From positions 62,001 to 126,000 of the forward strand of contig CAUYUJ010014560.1 of assembly GCA_963575745.1 (NCBI GenBank): a stretch of DNA of 64,000 nt, written 5' to 3'. A model generated the notes under the pieces. It did no database searches. It was not told the origin of the DNA and worked only from the letters and a program-made list of their open reading frames with translations. Source of the stretch: Prorocentrum cordatum. Lineage: Eukaryota > Sar > Dinophyceae > Prorocentrales > Prorocentraceae. This document shows positions 1 to 10,699 of this stretch, piece by piece (positions within the stretch are counted from its first letter, which is position 1; the number at the start of each line of letters is the position of its first letter). The position numbers and the translations under genes were made by a program.

Positions 1-881
1 CGCGCTGCTCTCGCGCCCAGCGCAGCAAGTCCCCAAGAGCCGAGGCAAAAAAGCACCACCACCGACCGAGGCAGATCGGCGAGGGCGGCGCACGGGTTCT
101 GGGGTTCTGGTGTTATGGGAGGCACCGTGACCTGCAGGTGAAATGCCCAATATCCCAAGATCCCAAAGACATACCCAAGACCCCAAAGACCTAAACGCAC
201 TAAACAACTAACACAGTGCTTTGAAAGGGGGGGCGCGGAAGCTAATACTGACTGAGATGACTGGATTACATGGTCATACACTGCCAGGGCCGCTGAACTT
301 CCGAACTTCCAGGAAGCATCGACGCCTCGAAGCCTGGAATGGTTGGGTAGGGGTAGGGGGGAGGGTGCGGAAGGGAAGGGACGGGAAGGGAAGGGAAGGG
401 GGGAGGGGAGGGAGGGAAGATGGGGAGAGGAGACGAGAGGAGACGAGGAGTCTGGGAGAGGAGGAGAGGAGCCCGAGAAGAGGAGGAGGGGAGGAGGGGA
501 GGGGGGGGATGGATGGTGAGTCGCATCATGGCTCGTTGGCCTCCTCTTGACTCCTCTTGGACTCCTCTTGCCCTCGTGCCCTCGCGCCTCATCTACTCAT
601 CTACTCATCAGTTACACCATCCCACCATCATCCCATCATTAGTCAAGCCATTCATCACACATCGCATCATCGTATCATCCCATGCTCTCATAATCACGCC
701 CAGCCCGCCTCTGTAGCGGCGCGGCGCAGCGACACCTCGCCTGCGCACGTGCCTTCGCTAGCGTGTGTAACTGTATCTTGCACGCACATACATACATGCA
801 CATCTAGAGATCGAGACTGCAGTGTCCACTGCAGTGTTGTTGATGCGCACGCGCACGCAAACTAAGGCATTGCGGGCGTGC
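1..881. other. Non-coding flank, no gene seen
   Basis: I see no convincing coding sequence here. Positions 340-510 are almost pure purine, built from GGGAA/GGAGG runs. Positions 590-690 are rich in CATC/CATT. The open frames in this stretch are Arg/Gly- or Ser/Pro-rich products of that composition. This is the 3' flank of the minus-strand methyltransferase gene that ends at 882. Confidence 0.5.
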
Positions 882-3800
882 TCAGAGCGTCAGCGCCAAC
901 GCACGCACGTCCTCGGATTGATCTACCCTGGTAACGAATCCTAGAATGAACAGCCAATGAACTCCGGCAACGTGGACACACATACTGTTCCCCGCCTGCG
1001 CAAGCACGGCGTTGCGATTCCTCCCGCTGCGGGGAATGGCGAAGCTGCACAACGACCTCCGCGAGCTGGAACGCGGAGTGGCAAGATCATCCCGCACTGG
1101 AAAGCCTTGGGCAACGAGAAGCTCCATGGGGGTCAGCCAGCGGTCGATTCCCGAAGCGTAGTGAATAGACGGCTTCGAAACGATCGCGTAGAGCACCTGG
1201 TCCGAGGGGGCCGTCACGCCCCGGCTGCCCACCTGGACGTTCTGATGGAGGTTGTACACCAAGCCTGGCTGAGCGGCCCTCGACTCATACTGGGTAAGGT
1301 TCTCCCGCTCCCACGGCGAGAGGCTGTCGCGGAAAGCCCCTGGCTCGTTGGCAGCAGCGGCGGGCACCGGCTTGAGGTTGTGCGAGCTACTGCTAGGGCG
1401 GCGGCGGGCCCACTCGAGCTCCTTCGCCTTCTCCTCGTCCGTAGCGATGAAGAACTCCGCGTAAGTACAGCGACGATGCCGGTGAAACAATCGCACGACA
1501 TTCTGGAGGCTGCTGCGAGTAGCACTCACGTGCGTCTTGTGGAGCATGACCGTCCAGCGTCGCTGCCGACGCACAGGCCATCCGAGGTCCGTGGGTTCCA
1601 GGATGTGGCTCAAGATGATGTACATGTGTCCTAGATTGCGCTCCAGCACATCCAAGGGGAACTTATGAGAATTTTCATGGATGATGCACGCCTCTTGTAT
1701 CACCAGGCGCATCGCCATCCAGATTGCCAGAACGATCGATGTCCTGCCCTCGTCTCGCTCCAAAGAGCCGCCTGGGCACCAATCGATGCAAGGCGTGCCG
1801 GCGGCGTGGACCTTGCCCGTGGGGTGGCGGCACCTTGCCTGGCACCGACGACACCCACCCACAATGCGTGCGTTGCCAATCTTCTTCAAGAGCGGCTCCA
1901 ACTTGCTAAACTTGATCTTCTGGCCCCTCGCCTGCGCGTCCTTGAACTGATCCAGTAAGTCGGGGTGCCAGAAGTCTGTGATATCTGTGTACATGTGCTC
2001 CGGCGCTGGCTTGGCGTACGTGTCCAGCTCGAGCTCGCGGTTGCACTCCTCCGAAGACTCGACCGACGCCAAATGGCGCATCGGGCCAAGAGGGCCAGCG
2101 ACGTGGGCCACCATGTCGTTGAGCGTAGCGCCGATGACATTCACGGCCGTCCCCGGTGCGTCGATGCCCGAAAACGCAGTTGTGTAAGTGGTCTCGGCGT
2201 ACGCCCTGTGGATGTCCAGCAGTATGTTTCTCCCACAAGCCCTCGCGAGGCTGCATAGGGAGTCGTGCGCCCAGCTCATGAGGTCCGCCAAGGAGCGCAC
2301 CACTGGCTGCTCCGCCCACGACACGCCGACCTCGCTGAGGTCGTTCCAGGAAGGGCCCGTGACCAGACCGCCAGGGGCGCCGCGCGGCCCACCGACAGCG
2401 CCTGGCGGCAAAGTCAGCGGGGTCTGCGGTGCAGCCTGCGGGGCAGATCCCGACCCGCCGCCGCCTTCGACATGGTCCCATGAGTCCCATAACGAATCGT
2501 AAAGACGCTCCATCTCATCGTCGTCAGTGAAGGCCGCGGCGGCAGGGGCGGCCTGAGGCTGTGGTGGCGATGGCGATGGCGCTGTGCCGCCTGCCGTTGC
2601 CTCGGCCGCCTCAGCCTCAGCCGCTGGCAACGCTGGCGACGGAATGACTGCGGTGGCCGCGGTGGTCGCGGACGTGGCAGACTGCAACGCTTCGGCCAGC
2701 GACACCTGCGACGTGGCATCGGCTGCAGATGCCGAGGCTCCCGCCTCCGCTGCTGACGTGGCTGCCGCGGGCGCTGCGCGCGGCGGCCCGCGAGGCAGCT
2801 GCTCGGGCACCTGCGTGGGCGGCGCGGCAGCAGCCGCGGCGGCTGGCATGACTGACATGGCTGGAACAGTCTCCTCCCGTCCTGCGGCGACGGCCCCGGC
2901 GGGCGGCACAAGTGGGCCCGCGGCGCCGCCGTCGGCTGCGTCGGCCGCGACCTGCTCCTCATCGCCGCCTGCGGCGACGGCTGCTGGCGCTGCCGGCGCC
3001 AGCGGAGCCGCGCCGCTGTCGGCGGCCGTGGCTGGGGCAGCCCGGGCATCCCCGAGGGCGACCTCCCCCTCGCATCCTGCGGCGACGGCCGGCGGTGCAA
3101 GCGGTGCTTCCAGTGCTTCGGCTCTGGCGGCTGCGGCCGCAGCATCCTCCTCGCCGCCTGCCGCCACGCCGCGCCCGGTGGCCGCGGCTGGGACGACATC
3201 TCCGTCGCGCCCGGCGCATCCAGCAGCAGCGACGGCAGCGACGGCTGGCGACCCAAGTGGGGCGGCAGCCCACGAATGGCGGAGGCTGGCGGCCCAAGTG
3301 GCTGCCAACTCGGTTGCGTCCAGCGGAGTCGCCCCGCGGTCGGCGGCCACGGCTGGGACTGCTGCCGGGGCCGCTGGGACTTCCGCCGCGACATCTGGCA
3401 GCTCAGGATGGGTCGCGTCGCTCGCGGCGACCTCCTCGGACTCCTCGGCCTCTCCGCCGCCTGCGGCGACGGCTGCCAGCGCAGGCGGGGCCGGCGGAGC
3501 CGCGGCGCATGGGGCAGCCCCCTCGCGCGCATCGCGCCCTGCTGGCGGCGACGCAGCTGCGTGGGCAGCGACCGCCGCGTCGCCAGTGGCGACGGCTGCC
3601 AGCGTCGACGGAGGCGCGCCGCTCTCGGCGGGAATGGCTGCCATAGCATCGCGATCCTCGTGCCCCTCGCAGCCTCCGGCGACGGCTGGCAGCGCAAGTG
3701 GGATCGCGTGGGGACCCACGGCCGACTCGCCGCCTGCGACAACGGCCGCCGGCGTCGGCGGGGACGCGCCGCTTCCGCCGGCATCACCGCGGGCATCACC

Positions 3801-4466
3801 GTCGCGCCCCTCGCGACCTGCAGCGACGGCTGGCGGCGCAAGTGGGGCCGCGTCGCCGTCGCCATCATCGCCGCGCCCCCCGCGGCCTGCAGCGATCAGC
3901 GGAGGCGCGCCGCTGAACATCTCGTCCCCAGCGACACCGGCCGCCGCCGCCGCTGAGGCAGCGCGGGCTGCGCTGCTCTCGCCGCTCTCGCCGGCGACAC
4001 CCGCGACGCTCAGGTCGCGCTCGGCGCCCATGGCGCGAGCTGCTGGCGTCGGCAGCTGCTCAGACGGCACCGGCGCTGCCAGCGGGGGCCCCGACCCAGC
4101 ATCGAGCATGTGGCAGAGCGCGCCCTCGACGGTCGGCACGCCGGCGGCGGCGCCCTCCGCGTCGCGCCTAGCGCGCTTGGCGCGCAGGCGGTCAAGCACT
4201 GACCCCGTCCTTGCAGCCAGGCGGGCCACCACCTCCCCGTCGGAGTCGGCGGCGTCGGCGGCGGTGCCAGCGTCGTCGCCGCCGCCCGACGGCGACGCGC
4301 GCAAGCGGCGACGCCCTCCACGAGCTCCACCGCCCGAGGCGCTAGCCGAGGCAGCACCTCGCCCTCGTCCTCGTGCGCGCCCACGCCCATCTCCTGGCGC
4401 CTGGGCATCTGGCGCCTGGGCGAGCGGCGTCGGCGGTTTCAGCTGCTGCTGCCCCTTCTTCGCCAT
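882..4466 (-). CDS. C5-cytosine DNA methyltransferase with long Ala/Pro-rich N-terminus
   Basis: Predicted to methylate DNA cytosine at C5 using S-adenosylmethionine. The C-terminal third carries the family motifs in order. Residue numbers count from 4538; subtract 24 for the ATG at 4466. They are: motif I FSGIDAPG near 789; motif IV GTPCIDWC with catalytic Cys about 917; motif VI HENS with Glu about 955; motif VIII RRQRR near 992; motif IX LTPMELLVAQGFP near 1134; motif X AGNSM with Asn about 1184. A target-recognition-like stretch lies between VIII and IX. The first 700 residues are imperfect Ala/Pro/Gly repeats and probably disordered. The frame is open further upstream, but the first ATG (MAKKGQQQ) is at 4466. 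No intron interrupts the catalytic domain, which is unusual and fits retroposition or carriage by a mobile element. Cytosine methyltransferases carried by retrotransposons are known from dinoflagellates; no element is visible directly around this gene. Confidence 0.85.
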   Translation of the reverse strand: MAKKGQQQLKPPTPLAQAPDAQAPGDGRGRARGRGRGAASASASGGGARGGRRRLRASPSGGGDDAGTAADAADSDGEVVARLAARTGSVLDRLRAKRARRDAEGAAAGVPTVEGALCHMLDAGSGPPLAAPVPSEQLPTPAARAMGAERDLSVAGVAGESGESSAARAASAAAAAGVAGDEMFSGAPPLIAAGRGGRGDDGDGDAAPLAPPAVAAGREGRDGDARGDAGGSGASPPTPAAVVAGGESAVGPHAIPLALPAVAGGCEGHEDRDAMAAIPAESGAPPSTLAAVATGDAAVAAHAAASPPAGRDAREGAAPCAAAPPAPPALAAVAAGGGEAEESEEVAASDATHPELPDVAAEVPAAPAAVPAVAADRGATPLDATELAATWAASLRHSWAAAPLGSPAVAAVAAAGCAGRDGDVVPAAATGRGVAAGGEEDAAAAAARAEALEAPLAPPAVAAGCEGEVALGDARAAPATAADSGAAPLAPAAPAAVAAGGDEEQVAADAADGGAAGPLVPPAGAVAAGREETVPAMSVMPAAAAAAAPPTQVPEQLPRGPPRAAPAAATSAAEAGASASAADATSQVSLAEALQSATSATTAATAVIPSPALPAAEAEAAEATAGGTAPSPSPPQPQAAPAAAAFTDDDEMERLYDSLWDSWDHVEGGGGSGSAPQAAPQTPLTLPPGAVGGPRGAPGGLVTGPSWNDLSEVGVSWAEQPVVRSLADLMSWAHDSLCSLARACGRNILLDIHRAYAETTYTTAFSGIDAPGTAVNVIGATLNDMVAHVAGPLGPMRHLASVESSEECNRELELDTYAKPAPEHMYTDITDFWHPDLLDQFKDAQARGQKIKFSKLEPLLKKIGNARIVGGCRRCQARCRHPTGKVHAAGTPCIDWCPGGSLERDEGRTSIVLAIWMAMRLVIQEACIIHENSHKFPLDVLERNLGHMYIILSHILEPTDLGWPVRRQRRWTVMLHKTHVSATRSSLQNVVRLFHRHRRCTYAEFFIATDEEKAKELEWARRRPSSSSHNLKPVPAAAANEPGAFRDSLSPWERENLTQYESRAAQPGLVYNLHQNVQVGSRGVTAPSDQVLYAIVSKPSIHYASGIDRWLTPMELLVAQGFPVRDDLATPRSSSRRSLCSFAIPRSGRNRNAVLAQAGNSMCVHVAGVHWLFILGFVTRVDQSEDVRALALTL

Positions 4467-4566
4467 GACACGACGCGGCGGTGCGCCGCAGGAGCGCGAG
4501 GAGTGGCAGGAGTGGCGCAATATCACGCAATCTCGCAATCTCTCTCGCTGAAACGGCAGCGGTGGG

Positions 4567-5721
4567 CGAGGTGGCGATGACGGCGTTGACGGGCAAGGAG
4601 AGGAAGGAGGATCGGCGGACTAGACGACTGGTAGAGCAACGGTGACCGGCGCGACCGATGGGCCGGAGGAGCGGAGGAGGCGAGGCTGAGAGGTGGGGGA
4701 AGGATACGGGGAGCACGGTAGGACGAGGAGGAGGAGGAGGTAAAAGGTGCAAGGAGGAGGAGGAGGAGTAGGAGGAGGAGGAGGAGAGGAGCAGAAGGAG
4801 AAGGAGGAGGAGGAGGAGGAGAGGAGGAGAGGAGGAGAAGGAGGAGGAGGAGGAGGAGGAGGAGGGGGAGGAGGAGGAGAGTCGGAGAGGAGATGGAGGA
4901 GGAGGACAGGAGGAGGACAAGGAGTACGCCTCGAGTGCGACGAGGACGGCTGCCGATGACGACTCGACGACGACGACGACGACGACGACTCGACGACGAC
5001 GACGACGACGACGGCGACGAGACGACGAGGGGGGGGGTGAGGAGGGGGCGGTGGCGACGAGAGCAGGCATATAGTACAATAGGGCGGCAGGGGTCGGGGT
5101 ATGACGGGCGAACGGAGGTCGGAGGCGACGGTCGGAGGTCTGAGAAGTCTGAGGACGAGCGGGGGGGAGGAGCGGGGCCCGGGGTCTGATTCGCGGCGAC
5201 CGGTGAGGAGGGAAGAGGAGAAGGAGGGGGAGGAGGAGGAGGAGGAGGCTGAGGGAGGAGGATGAGCACGAGAAGGAGGTAAGGGGATAATGGGGGGGTA
5301 AGGGTGGGGGAGGAGGAGGAGGCGGAGGAGGGCCACCGAGCCGCCGACGGCGGTGACGACGACGGCGACGACGCGGCGGCGACGACGACGTCGGGAACGA
5401 CGACGCCGACAACACGACCACGACCACGGCGACGACTCACGACGACCACGCCACGACGACCACGGCTGGCACGTCACGACGACCACGGTCACGACGGTCA
5501 CGAGCTGAGTCACGACCACACCGACGACGACTACCACGACGACGAGGGCGTCGTGACGACGGCGACGACGCCCACGACGACCACGACGACACGACGACGA
5601 ACGACGACGACCGACAACGAACGACGACCACGACGACGAGGACGTCGTGATGACGGCGACGACGCCCACGACGACCACGACAACACGACGACGAACGACG
5701 ACGGCCGGACGACCGACGACG

Positions 5722-5775
<54 letters not shown>

Positions 5776-5935
5776 TCGACGACGACGCACACTGGCGCGC
5801 GGCGCGCGGGCCGCGGCGACGGGCCTCCGCCAGGGCCGCCAGCGCCGCCAGCGCCGCCGCCGGCGCCAGCATCAGCACCGCCGCCAGCACCAGCAGGCGG
5901 CCTGTCGGGCGGGTGTAGGGGGGGGGGGGGGGGTA
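4567..5935. repeat. GGA and GAC trinucleotide microsatellites upstream of the methyltransferase gene
   Basis: Positions 4720-4915 are (GGA)n with interruptions, 4960-5025 are (GAC)n, and 5335-5785 are GACGAC/CACGAC-rich. A G run precedes TATATAA at 5920-5940. Long open frames on both strands encode only Ser, Arg, Asp or Val homopolymers and are not genes. Confidence 0.8.
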
Positions 5936-5994
5936 TATAACATAAACATATCATATACATATATTGTATGTACTGACTGTATACACACAGCATC

Positions 5995-6305
5995 ATAAAC
6001 TGGTGAAGCACTTCACCGTTTTAAGTTGAAATGGTGAAGTGCTTCACGAGAATCGTTGCATTATTATATACATAACATCAAAACGGTGAAGCAATTCACC
6101 GTTTCATATTAAAACCGTGAAGTGCTTCACAAAAATCGTTGGTTTATAATATACATAACAACAAAACGGTGAAGCAATTCACCGTTTTATATTAAAACCG
6201 TGAAGTGCTTCACGAAAACCGTTGATTTATAATATACATAACAACAAAACGGTGAAGTACTTCACAGTTTTCATGTAAAACTGCGAAGTGCTTCACCGTT
6301 TTGGG
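5995..6305. repeat. AT-rich 83-bp tandem repeat with two hairpins per unit
   Basis: About 3.7 units start near 5995, 6080, 6163 and 6246. Each has one perfect hairpin with 10-bp arms AAACGGTGAA/TTCACCGTTT around GCAA, and a second palindrome GTGAAG-TG-CTTCAC. TTATAATATACATAAC linkers join them. The array grades directly into the G-rich palindrome array that follows and keeps the same GAAG..CTTC core. Confidence 0.85.
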
Positions 6306-7660
6306 TGGTGGATGGGGTCGATTTGGCGAAGTGCTTCGCGGTTTTGGGTGATGGGGGGGGGTCGGTTTTGCGAAGTGATTCGCGGTTTTGGGTGTTGGGG
6401 GTCAGTTTGGTGAAGTGCTTCACGGTTTGGGGTGATGGGGGGGTCGGTTTGGTGAAGTGCTTCGCGGTTTTGGGTGGCGGGGGGGGGGTCGGTATGGTGA
6501 AGTGTTTCGCGGTTTGGGGTGGTGGGGGTGGTCGGTCGGTTTGGCGAAGTGATTCGCGGTTTGGGCGTGGGGGGGGGGGGTGGTTTGGTGAAGTGCTTCG
6601 CGGTTTTGAGCGGTGGGGGGGTGGTTTGGTGAAGTGCTTCGCGGTTTTGGGCGGCGGTGGGATCGGGTTGGCGAAGTGCTTCGCGGTTTTGGCTGTCAGA
6701 AGGGGGGGGGGTCGGTTTGGCGAAGTGATTCGCGGTGCTGGGTGGTGGGGGGGGGTCGGTTTGGTGAAGTGCTTCGCGGTTTTGGTTGCCATGGGGTCGG
6801 TTTGGTGAAGTGCTTCGCGGTTTTGGGTGCGGGGGGGGTCAGTTTGGCGAAGTGATTCACTGTTTGGGGTGGTGGGGGTGCTTCACGGTTTTTGGTTGTC
6901 AGGGGGGCCGGTTTGGCGAAGTGCTTCGCGGTGTTGGGTGGTGGGGGGGGTGGGGGTCGGTTTTGTGAAGTGCTTCGCGGTTTTGGTTGTCAGGGGGGGA
7001 GGGCGGGTTGGTGAAGTGCTTCGCGGTTTCGGGTGCGGGGGGGGGTCAGTTTGGTGAAGTGACTCACTGTTTGGGGTGGTGGGGGGTCGGTTTGGCGAAG
7101 CGCTTCGCGGTTTTGGGTGCCGGGCGGGGGGGTTGGACGGGTCGGTTTGGTGAAGTGCTTCGCGGTTTTGGGTGGTGGAGGGGTCGGGTTGGCGAAGTGC
7201 GTCGCGGTGTTGGGTGATGGGGTGGTCGGTTTGGTGAAGTGCTTCACGGTTTTGGGTGGCAGGACGGTTGGTTCGGGGACGTGCGTCGTGATTTTGGGTG
7301 CTGGGTGGGAGGAAGGGTCGGTTTGGCGAAGTGATTCGCGGTCTGGGGTGGTTGGGATGGGCGGGGGGGCGGGGTCGGGTTGGTGAAGTGCTTCGCGGTT
7401 TGGGGTGGTGGGAGGGTCGGTGTTGTGAAGCGGTTCGCTGTGTTGGGAGGTGGGAAGGGTCGGTTTGGTGAAATGCTTCGCGGTTTTGGGTGGTGGGGTG
7501 ATCGGTTTGGTGAAGTGCTTCGCGGTTGTGGGTGGTTGTGGGGGCGGTTTGGTGAAGTGTTTCGCGGGTTTGGGTGCGGGGGTGGTCGATGTGGTGAAGT
7601 GCTTCACAGTTTTGGGTGTCGGGAGAGTCGGTTTGGCGAAGTGAATCGCTGTTGTGGGTG
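6305..7660. repeat. G-rich array of GAAGTGCTTC palindromes
   Basis: Roughly 30 copies of a near-palindrome, GTGAAGTGCTTCGC or GCGAAGTGATTCGC, recur every 37-50 bp. They are separated by spacers of the type GGTTTTGGGTGGTGGGGGGTCGGTTTG, many with runs of 5-10 G. The open frames across it (GEVLRGFG-like or KHFTKP-like peptides) are artefacts of the period. The G runs give strong quadruplex potential. Confidence 0.85.
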
Positions 7661-7692
7661 GTGGGTTGGTATCAGTACCATCCGACCCAGCA

Positions 7693-7723
7693 CCATCATC
7701 ACCATCACCACCACCATCACCAC

Positions 7724-7762
<39 letters not shown>

Positions 7763-7763
7763 G
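7693..7763. repeat. (CAT/CAC)n microsatellite
   Basis: CACCATCACC passes into uninterrupted ATC repeats before GTCATCCC. Non-coding context. Confidence 0.8.
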
Positions 7764-8117
7764 TCATCCCTTCTCGTCGCGTCCCCGGCGTTTGCTGCGG
7801 GCGGGCGGCGGGCGGGCGGCTAGCGCGCGCCTGTCCGCAGGTTGTGTACATCATTAGCATGAGCAGCATGATCATCATGATGATCAGGAGGCCTGGCACC
7901 GTGCACCGGCGGCGCCGGCCGCCCGGCAGCCGGCGGGCAGGCGGGTGGCAGGCGGCGGGGCTGAGGTCGACGGAGCGACGGAGCAGCGGAGCCGATGCAC
8001 ACCGGAGCGCCGGAGCAACAGGGACAGCCCAAGGACAGCGGAGCGGGTGAGCACGGTGAGTGGGTGAGTGTGGGGGTTGAGACACGTGGAGCACGAAGGA
8101 CACGACGAGGCGTCGAG

Positions 8118-8126
8118 AGATAGAGA

Positions 8127-8175
<49 letters not shown>

Positions 8176-8290
8176 CACGAGAGAGAGAGAGAGAGAGGGC
8201 ACGATAGAGAGAGAGAGAGAGAGGGCGAGAGACTAGAGAGCGAGCGAGGGATAGCGAGAGGGAGAGCGAGAGAGAGATAGAGAGGGGGGA
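8118..8290. repeat. (GA)n microsatellite
   Basis: Long GAGAGA runs with a few GGGCAC interruptions. The Ser/Leu and Arg/Glu frames over it are artefacts. Confidence 0.85.
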
Positions 8291-8524
8291 AGTCCCGAAG
8301 TCCGAAGTCCCGAGGAGGGAAGAGGGGGGGAGGGGGAGGGACATGATTATGACACAAAATGCCTGGCTGCCCTGTCGCGCCTGTCGGAAGGGAAGCGAGG
8401 GTGGGCGGAAGGAGAGCGGAGGCATCGCTGAGCTGGCCCAGACCCTACCTGCAACCGGCCCGCCCACCTGTCCCCCTGCCCCCCGTTCGCCGCCCCCAAT
8501 ACTGGCCTCGAGGGCCTCGGGCGC

Positions 8525-8860
8525 TCACTCGTGGACGCGGCGGTCCGCGTACATCATGTGCCTACACAGGTGGCAGAGTTGGACCCCGAGGGGGCCGACG
8601 TTCATCCAGTCGCAGAACCAGTTGTCAGCGTCCGGGGGGCGCCTCCCGTCCAGCGTTCCACTGATCTGCGTGGAGAGCAGCTGGCCACAGGAGTCGTGGA
8701 ACGTGACCAAGCACAGAGCGCACTCGCGGGCTGTCTCCGCTGAGTCTGACAGATCCGTCTCGCACAAGCAGCACACATTGAGGGAGGCAGTGTCAGATTC
8801 GCCAACTGCGAATGCGAGCTCCGCCATCCGCTTCAACCTGCCAGGCGGCCAGGCGACCAT
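8525..8860 (-). CDS. Small PHD-like zinc-finger protein
   Basis: An 111-residue frame starting at an ATG at 8860. It has CCLC, then CALC-x4-H-x2-C, then WFC, then LCHLC. This is close to the Cys4-His-Cys3 ligand order of a PHD finger, including an aromatic residue before the third-from-last Cys. PHD fingers bind histone H3 tails; here the final Cys pair is displaced, so the fold is uncertain. An alternative is that this is a 3' exon, because the CGCATTCGCAG before residue 19 could be a splice acceptor. It lies upstream of the methyltransferase gene on the same strand. The second copy (21150-21485) has Leu for Val in the CALCLV segment (base 8707). Confidence 0.5.
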   Translation of the reverse strand: MVAWPPGRLKRMAELAFAVGESDTASLNVCCLCETDLSDSAETARECALCLVTFHDSCGQLLSTQISGTLDGRRPPDADNWFCDWMNVGPLGVQLCHLCRHMMYADRRVHE

Positions 8861-9554
8861 ACCCCCTCAACTCCTCAACTCCTCAACACCCCTACCCCCC
8901 CCTGACTCCTCCACAGCTCACACGTCCTATGAGGCCGCCTCATCCCCGTCCCTCCCCCCTCCCTCGGCCCCTCGGGCCCTCTTGCGTGCCCCCTGGGGTC
9001 CCGCCGCACTTGGTATCTTGGCATCCCCTCATCCTGGCCAGGTCCCTCCTTCCTCCGCCTCCTCAGGCCGCCTCCTCCCCATCGGGCCGCCGCTGGGCCT
9101 CCTGGCGGGTTTGCTGCTGGCTGGAGCCTAACGATGCTACGCATGCTATGCAGCCATGCCGCTATGCCTATGCCATCTGCTGCTGATACGCTGAACGCCT
9201 CAACGCACTACCCGAAAGGACGCGGCCAACCAGCCATCCAGCCAGTCCCACCCAACCACCAGCCAGCCTGCAAGCCGAACATATCATACTGTGGTGATCT
9301 GCGAGGACAGGGTGGCGGTGGTGGGTCCAGACAAACCCCCAAACCCCTGGGCGACGCCGCCATCGCTTGCTGGGGGGGGATGGGGCAAATAGTAAAGCAC
9401 ATGGCGCTATTAGGCTATTGGTGCAAGCATCCAAACAAACCGATCCTATTGACCTATTGACTCTATTGACCCATACAATTTGGCAAAGCCTTTGGCGAGG
9501 TGGTGGAGGGGTGCGGGGCCCGGGGGGCGGCGTCGGCGGGGGGGGGGACCGGGG
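8861..9554. other. Spacer, no gene seen
   Basis: Pro/Ser-rich frames only. I see no motif, repeat array or RNA gene that I can support. Confidence 0.4.
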
Positions 9555-10691
9555 TCAGGGGGTCAGCGGTTGGCGCGCCCCTGCGCTATAGGGCCCCGAC
9601 CTCAACGTATGCGGCTGCACCACCGTATTTTCGTTGGTCCTGGCCTTCTCGACATAATACCCAATGTTGGGATGGATCATGCGGGCAGTTTCGAAGGAGC
9701 GCAGCGGCGACCATTGCTGCGTGGGCCACACTGCACGGGGAGGGTTTCGGGCGTGGTCAATTCGAACACGCCGCCCCGAGAAGGTCCTTGGTTCAATCCA
9801 CTTTACCAGCACGCAAGCCTGGACGCGCTCGCCAGCGGCATCGAGTTCGTCGAGCCACATCACCGACATCGGATAGGGACCTACGAGCAGACCGCCGCCG
9901 ACTGGACCAGCGCGTGCTCGCTCCCTCAATACTTGGGCCCCCTCCTGACTCTTCTGGCGCCACAATTCTAATACCAATGCAATGCGCGGATCGTCCGCGA
10001 CGGCCGCGACGTCGATGTCGTCGTCCTCGTCAGGCACATCGTCGGGATCGCCGGGGTCTCCCCCGTCGCCAGGGGCAGGAGGCGGAGGAGGTGGAGGTAC
10101 AGGTAGCGGCGGGGCCGCTGGCGCCACCGCCGCCACCGGTGCTGCTGGTGCTGTCGATGCTGCTGATGCTGCATCTGCCTCTGCTGCTGCGGCTGCTGCC
10201 TCTTGCTCCTCTCGCTCTGCCCTGGCTGCTGCCGCTTTCGCGTCCAGGTCCAGGCTCTCAGTCTCTTCCCGAAGAAGTGCTGCCATTGCCGCCTCATGCT
10301 CAAGGTTGTCAGGGTGGACGTCCTCGCCTAACCCTGCTTCAGCAAGCACCTTACTCCAATCAAACCGGTTCTGGAACGCTGCCTTGGTGGACGAGGAGGA
10401 AGAGGAGGCGGAGGATGAGGAGGAGGAGGTGGAGTCTGGACCGGAGGTGGAGCGGAGGGAGGAGGAGGAAATGGACGAGGAAGGAGGAGGAGGAGGAGAG
10501 GAGGAGAGGAGAACCTTTGTCTCTGCCCCCTTCTCTGCACCACCCGCTGCAACGAACTCCCTGACACGGTCAGTCTCCACCCGCCGGGTGAGGTCCTCAT
10601 CATCATCATCAGCGCCAGCGCCAGCAGCTCCGTGGACACCTGGCTCATACTGACGGTCTTCGTGTACCAGGCCATCATAATGTTCCGAAGC
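9555..10691 (-). CDS. Unknown acidic/Ala-rich protein, two exons visible
   Basis: Coding sense is clear in the frame reading ASEHYDGLVHED at the 5' end and QPHTLRSG near the stop at 9555. The best model starts at a splice acceptor (CGCCGCCAG) before 10691 and removes a pyrimidine-rich intron at 10383-10514 (132 nt, GT-AG, stop-free and in phase). That joins AEKGAETK to AAFQNRFDWSK. Next comes an Ala/Glu-rich helical stretch, a Pro run, an acidic DPDDVPDEDDDID block, and a C-terminal domain with VLVKWIEPRTFSGRRVRIDH. I do not recognise the family. No ATG precedes the exon in frame, so a 5' exon is missing from the model. The two copies encode identical protein. Confidence 0.5.
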   Translation of the reverse strand, partial: ASEHYDGLVHEDRQYEPGVHGAAGAGADDDDEDLTRRVETDRVREFVAAGGAEKGAETKVLLSSSPPPPPSSSISSSSLRSTSGPDSTSSSSSSASSSSSSTKAAFQNRFDWSKVLAEAGLGEDVHPDNLEHEAAMAALLREETESLDLDAKAAAARAEREEQEAAAAAAEADAASAASTAPAAPVAAVAPAAPPLPVPPPPPPPAPGDGGDPGDPDDVPDEDDDIDVAAVADDPRIALVLELWRQKSQEGAQVLRERARAGPVGGGLLVGPYPMSVMWLDELDAAGERVQACVLVKWIEPRTFSGRRVRIDHARNPPRAVWPTQQWSPLRSFETARMIHPNIGYYVEKARTNENTVVQPHTLRSGPYSAGARQPLTP

Positions 10692-10699
10692 CTGGCGGC

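Noticed and set aside
2584-4551. 655-residue plus-strand ORF over the methyltransferase gene
   Set aside because: It is the antisense shadow of the Ala/Gly codon repeats; all methyltransferase motifs are on the minus strand.
6305-7660. Repetitive protein genes (GEVLRGFG or KHFTKP peptides)
   Set aside because: These frames exist only because of the repeat period, occur on both strands, and stop or shift wherever a spacer changes length.
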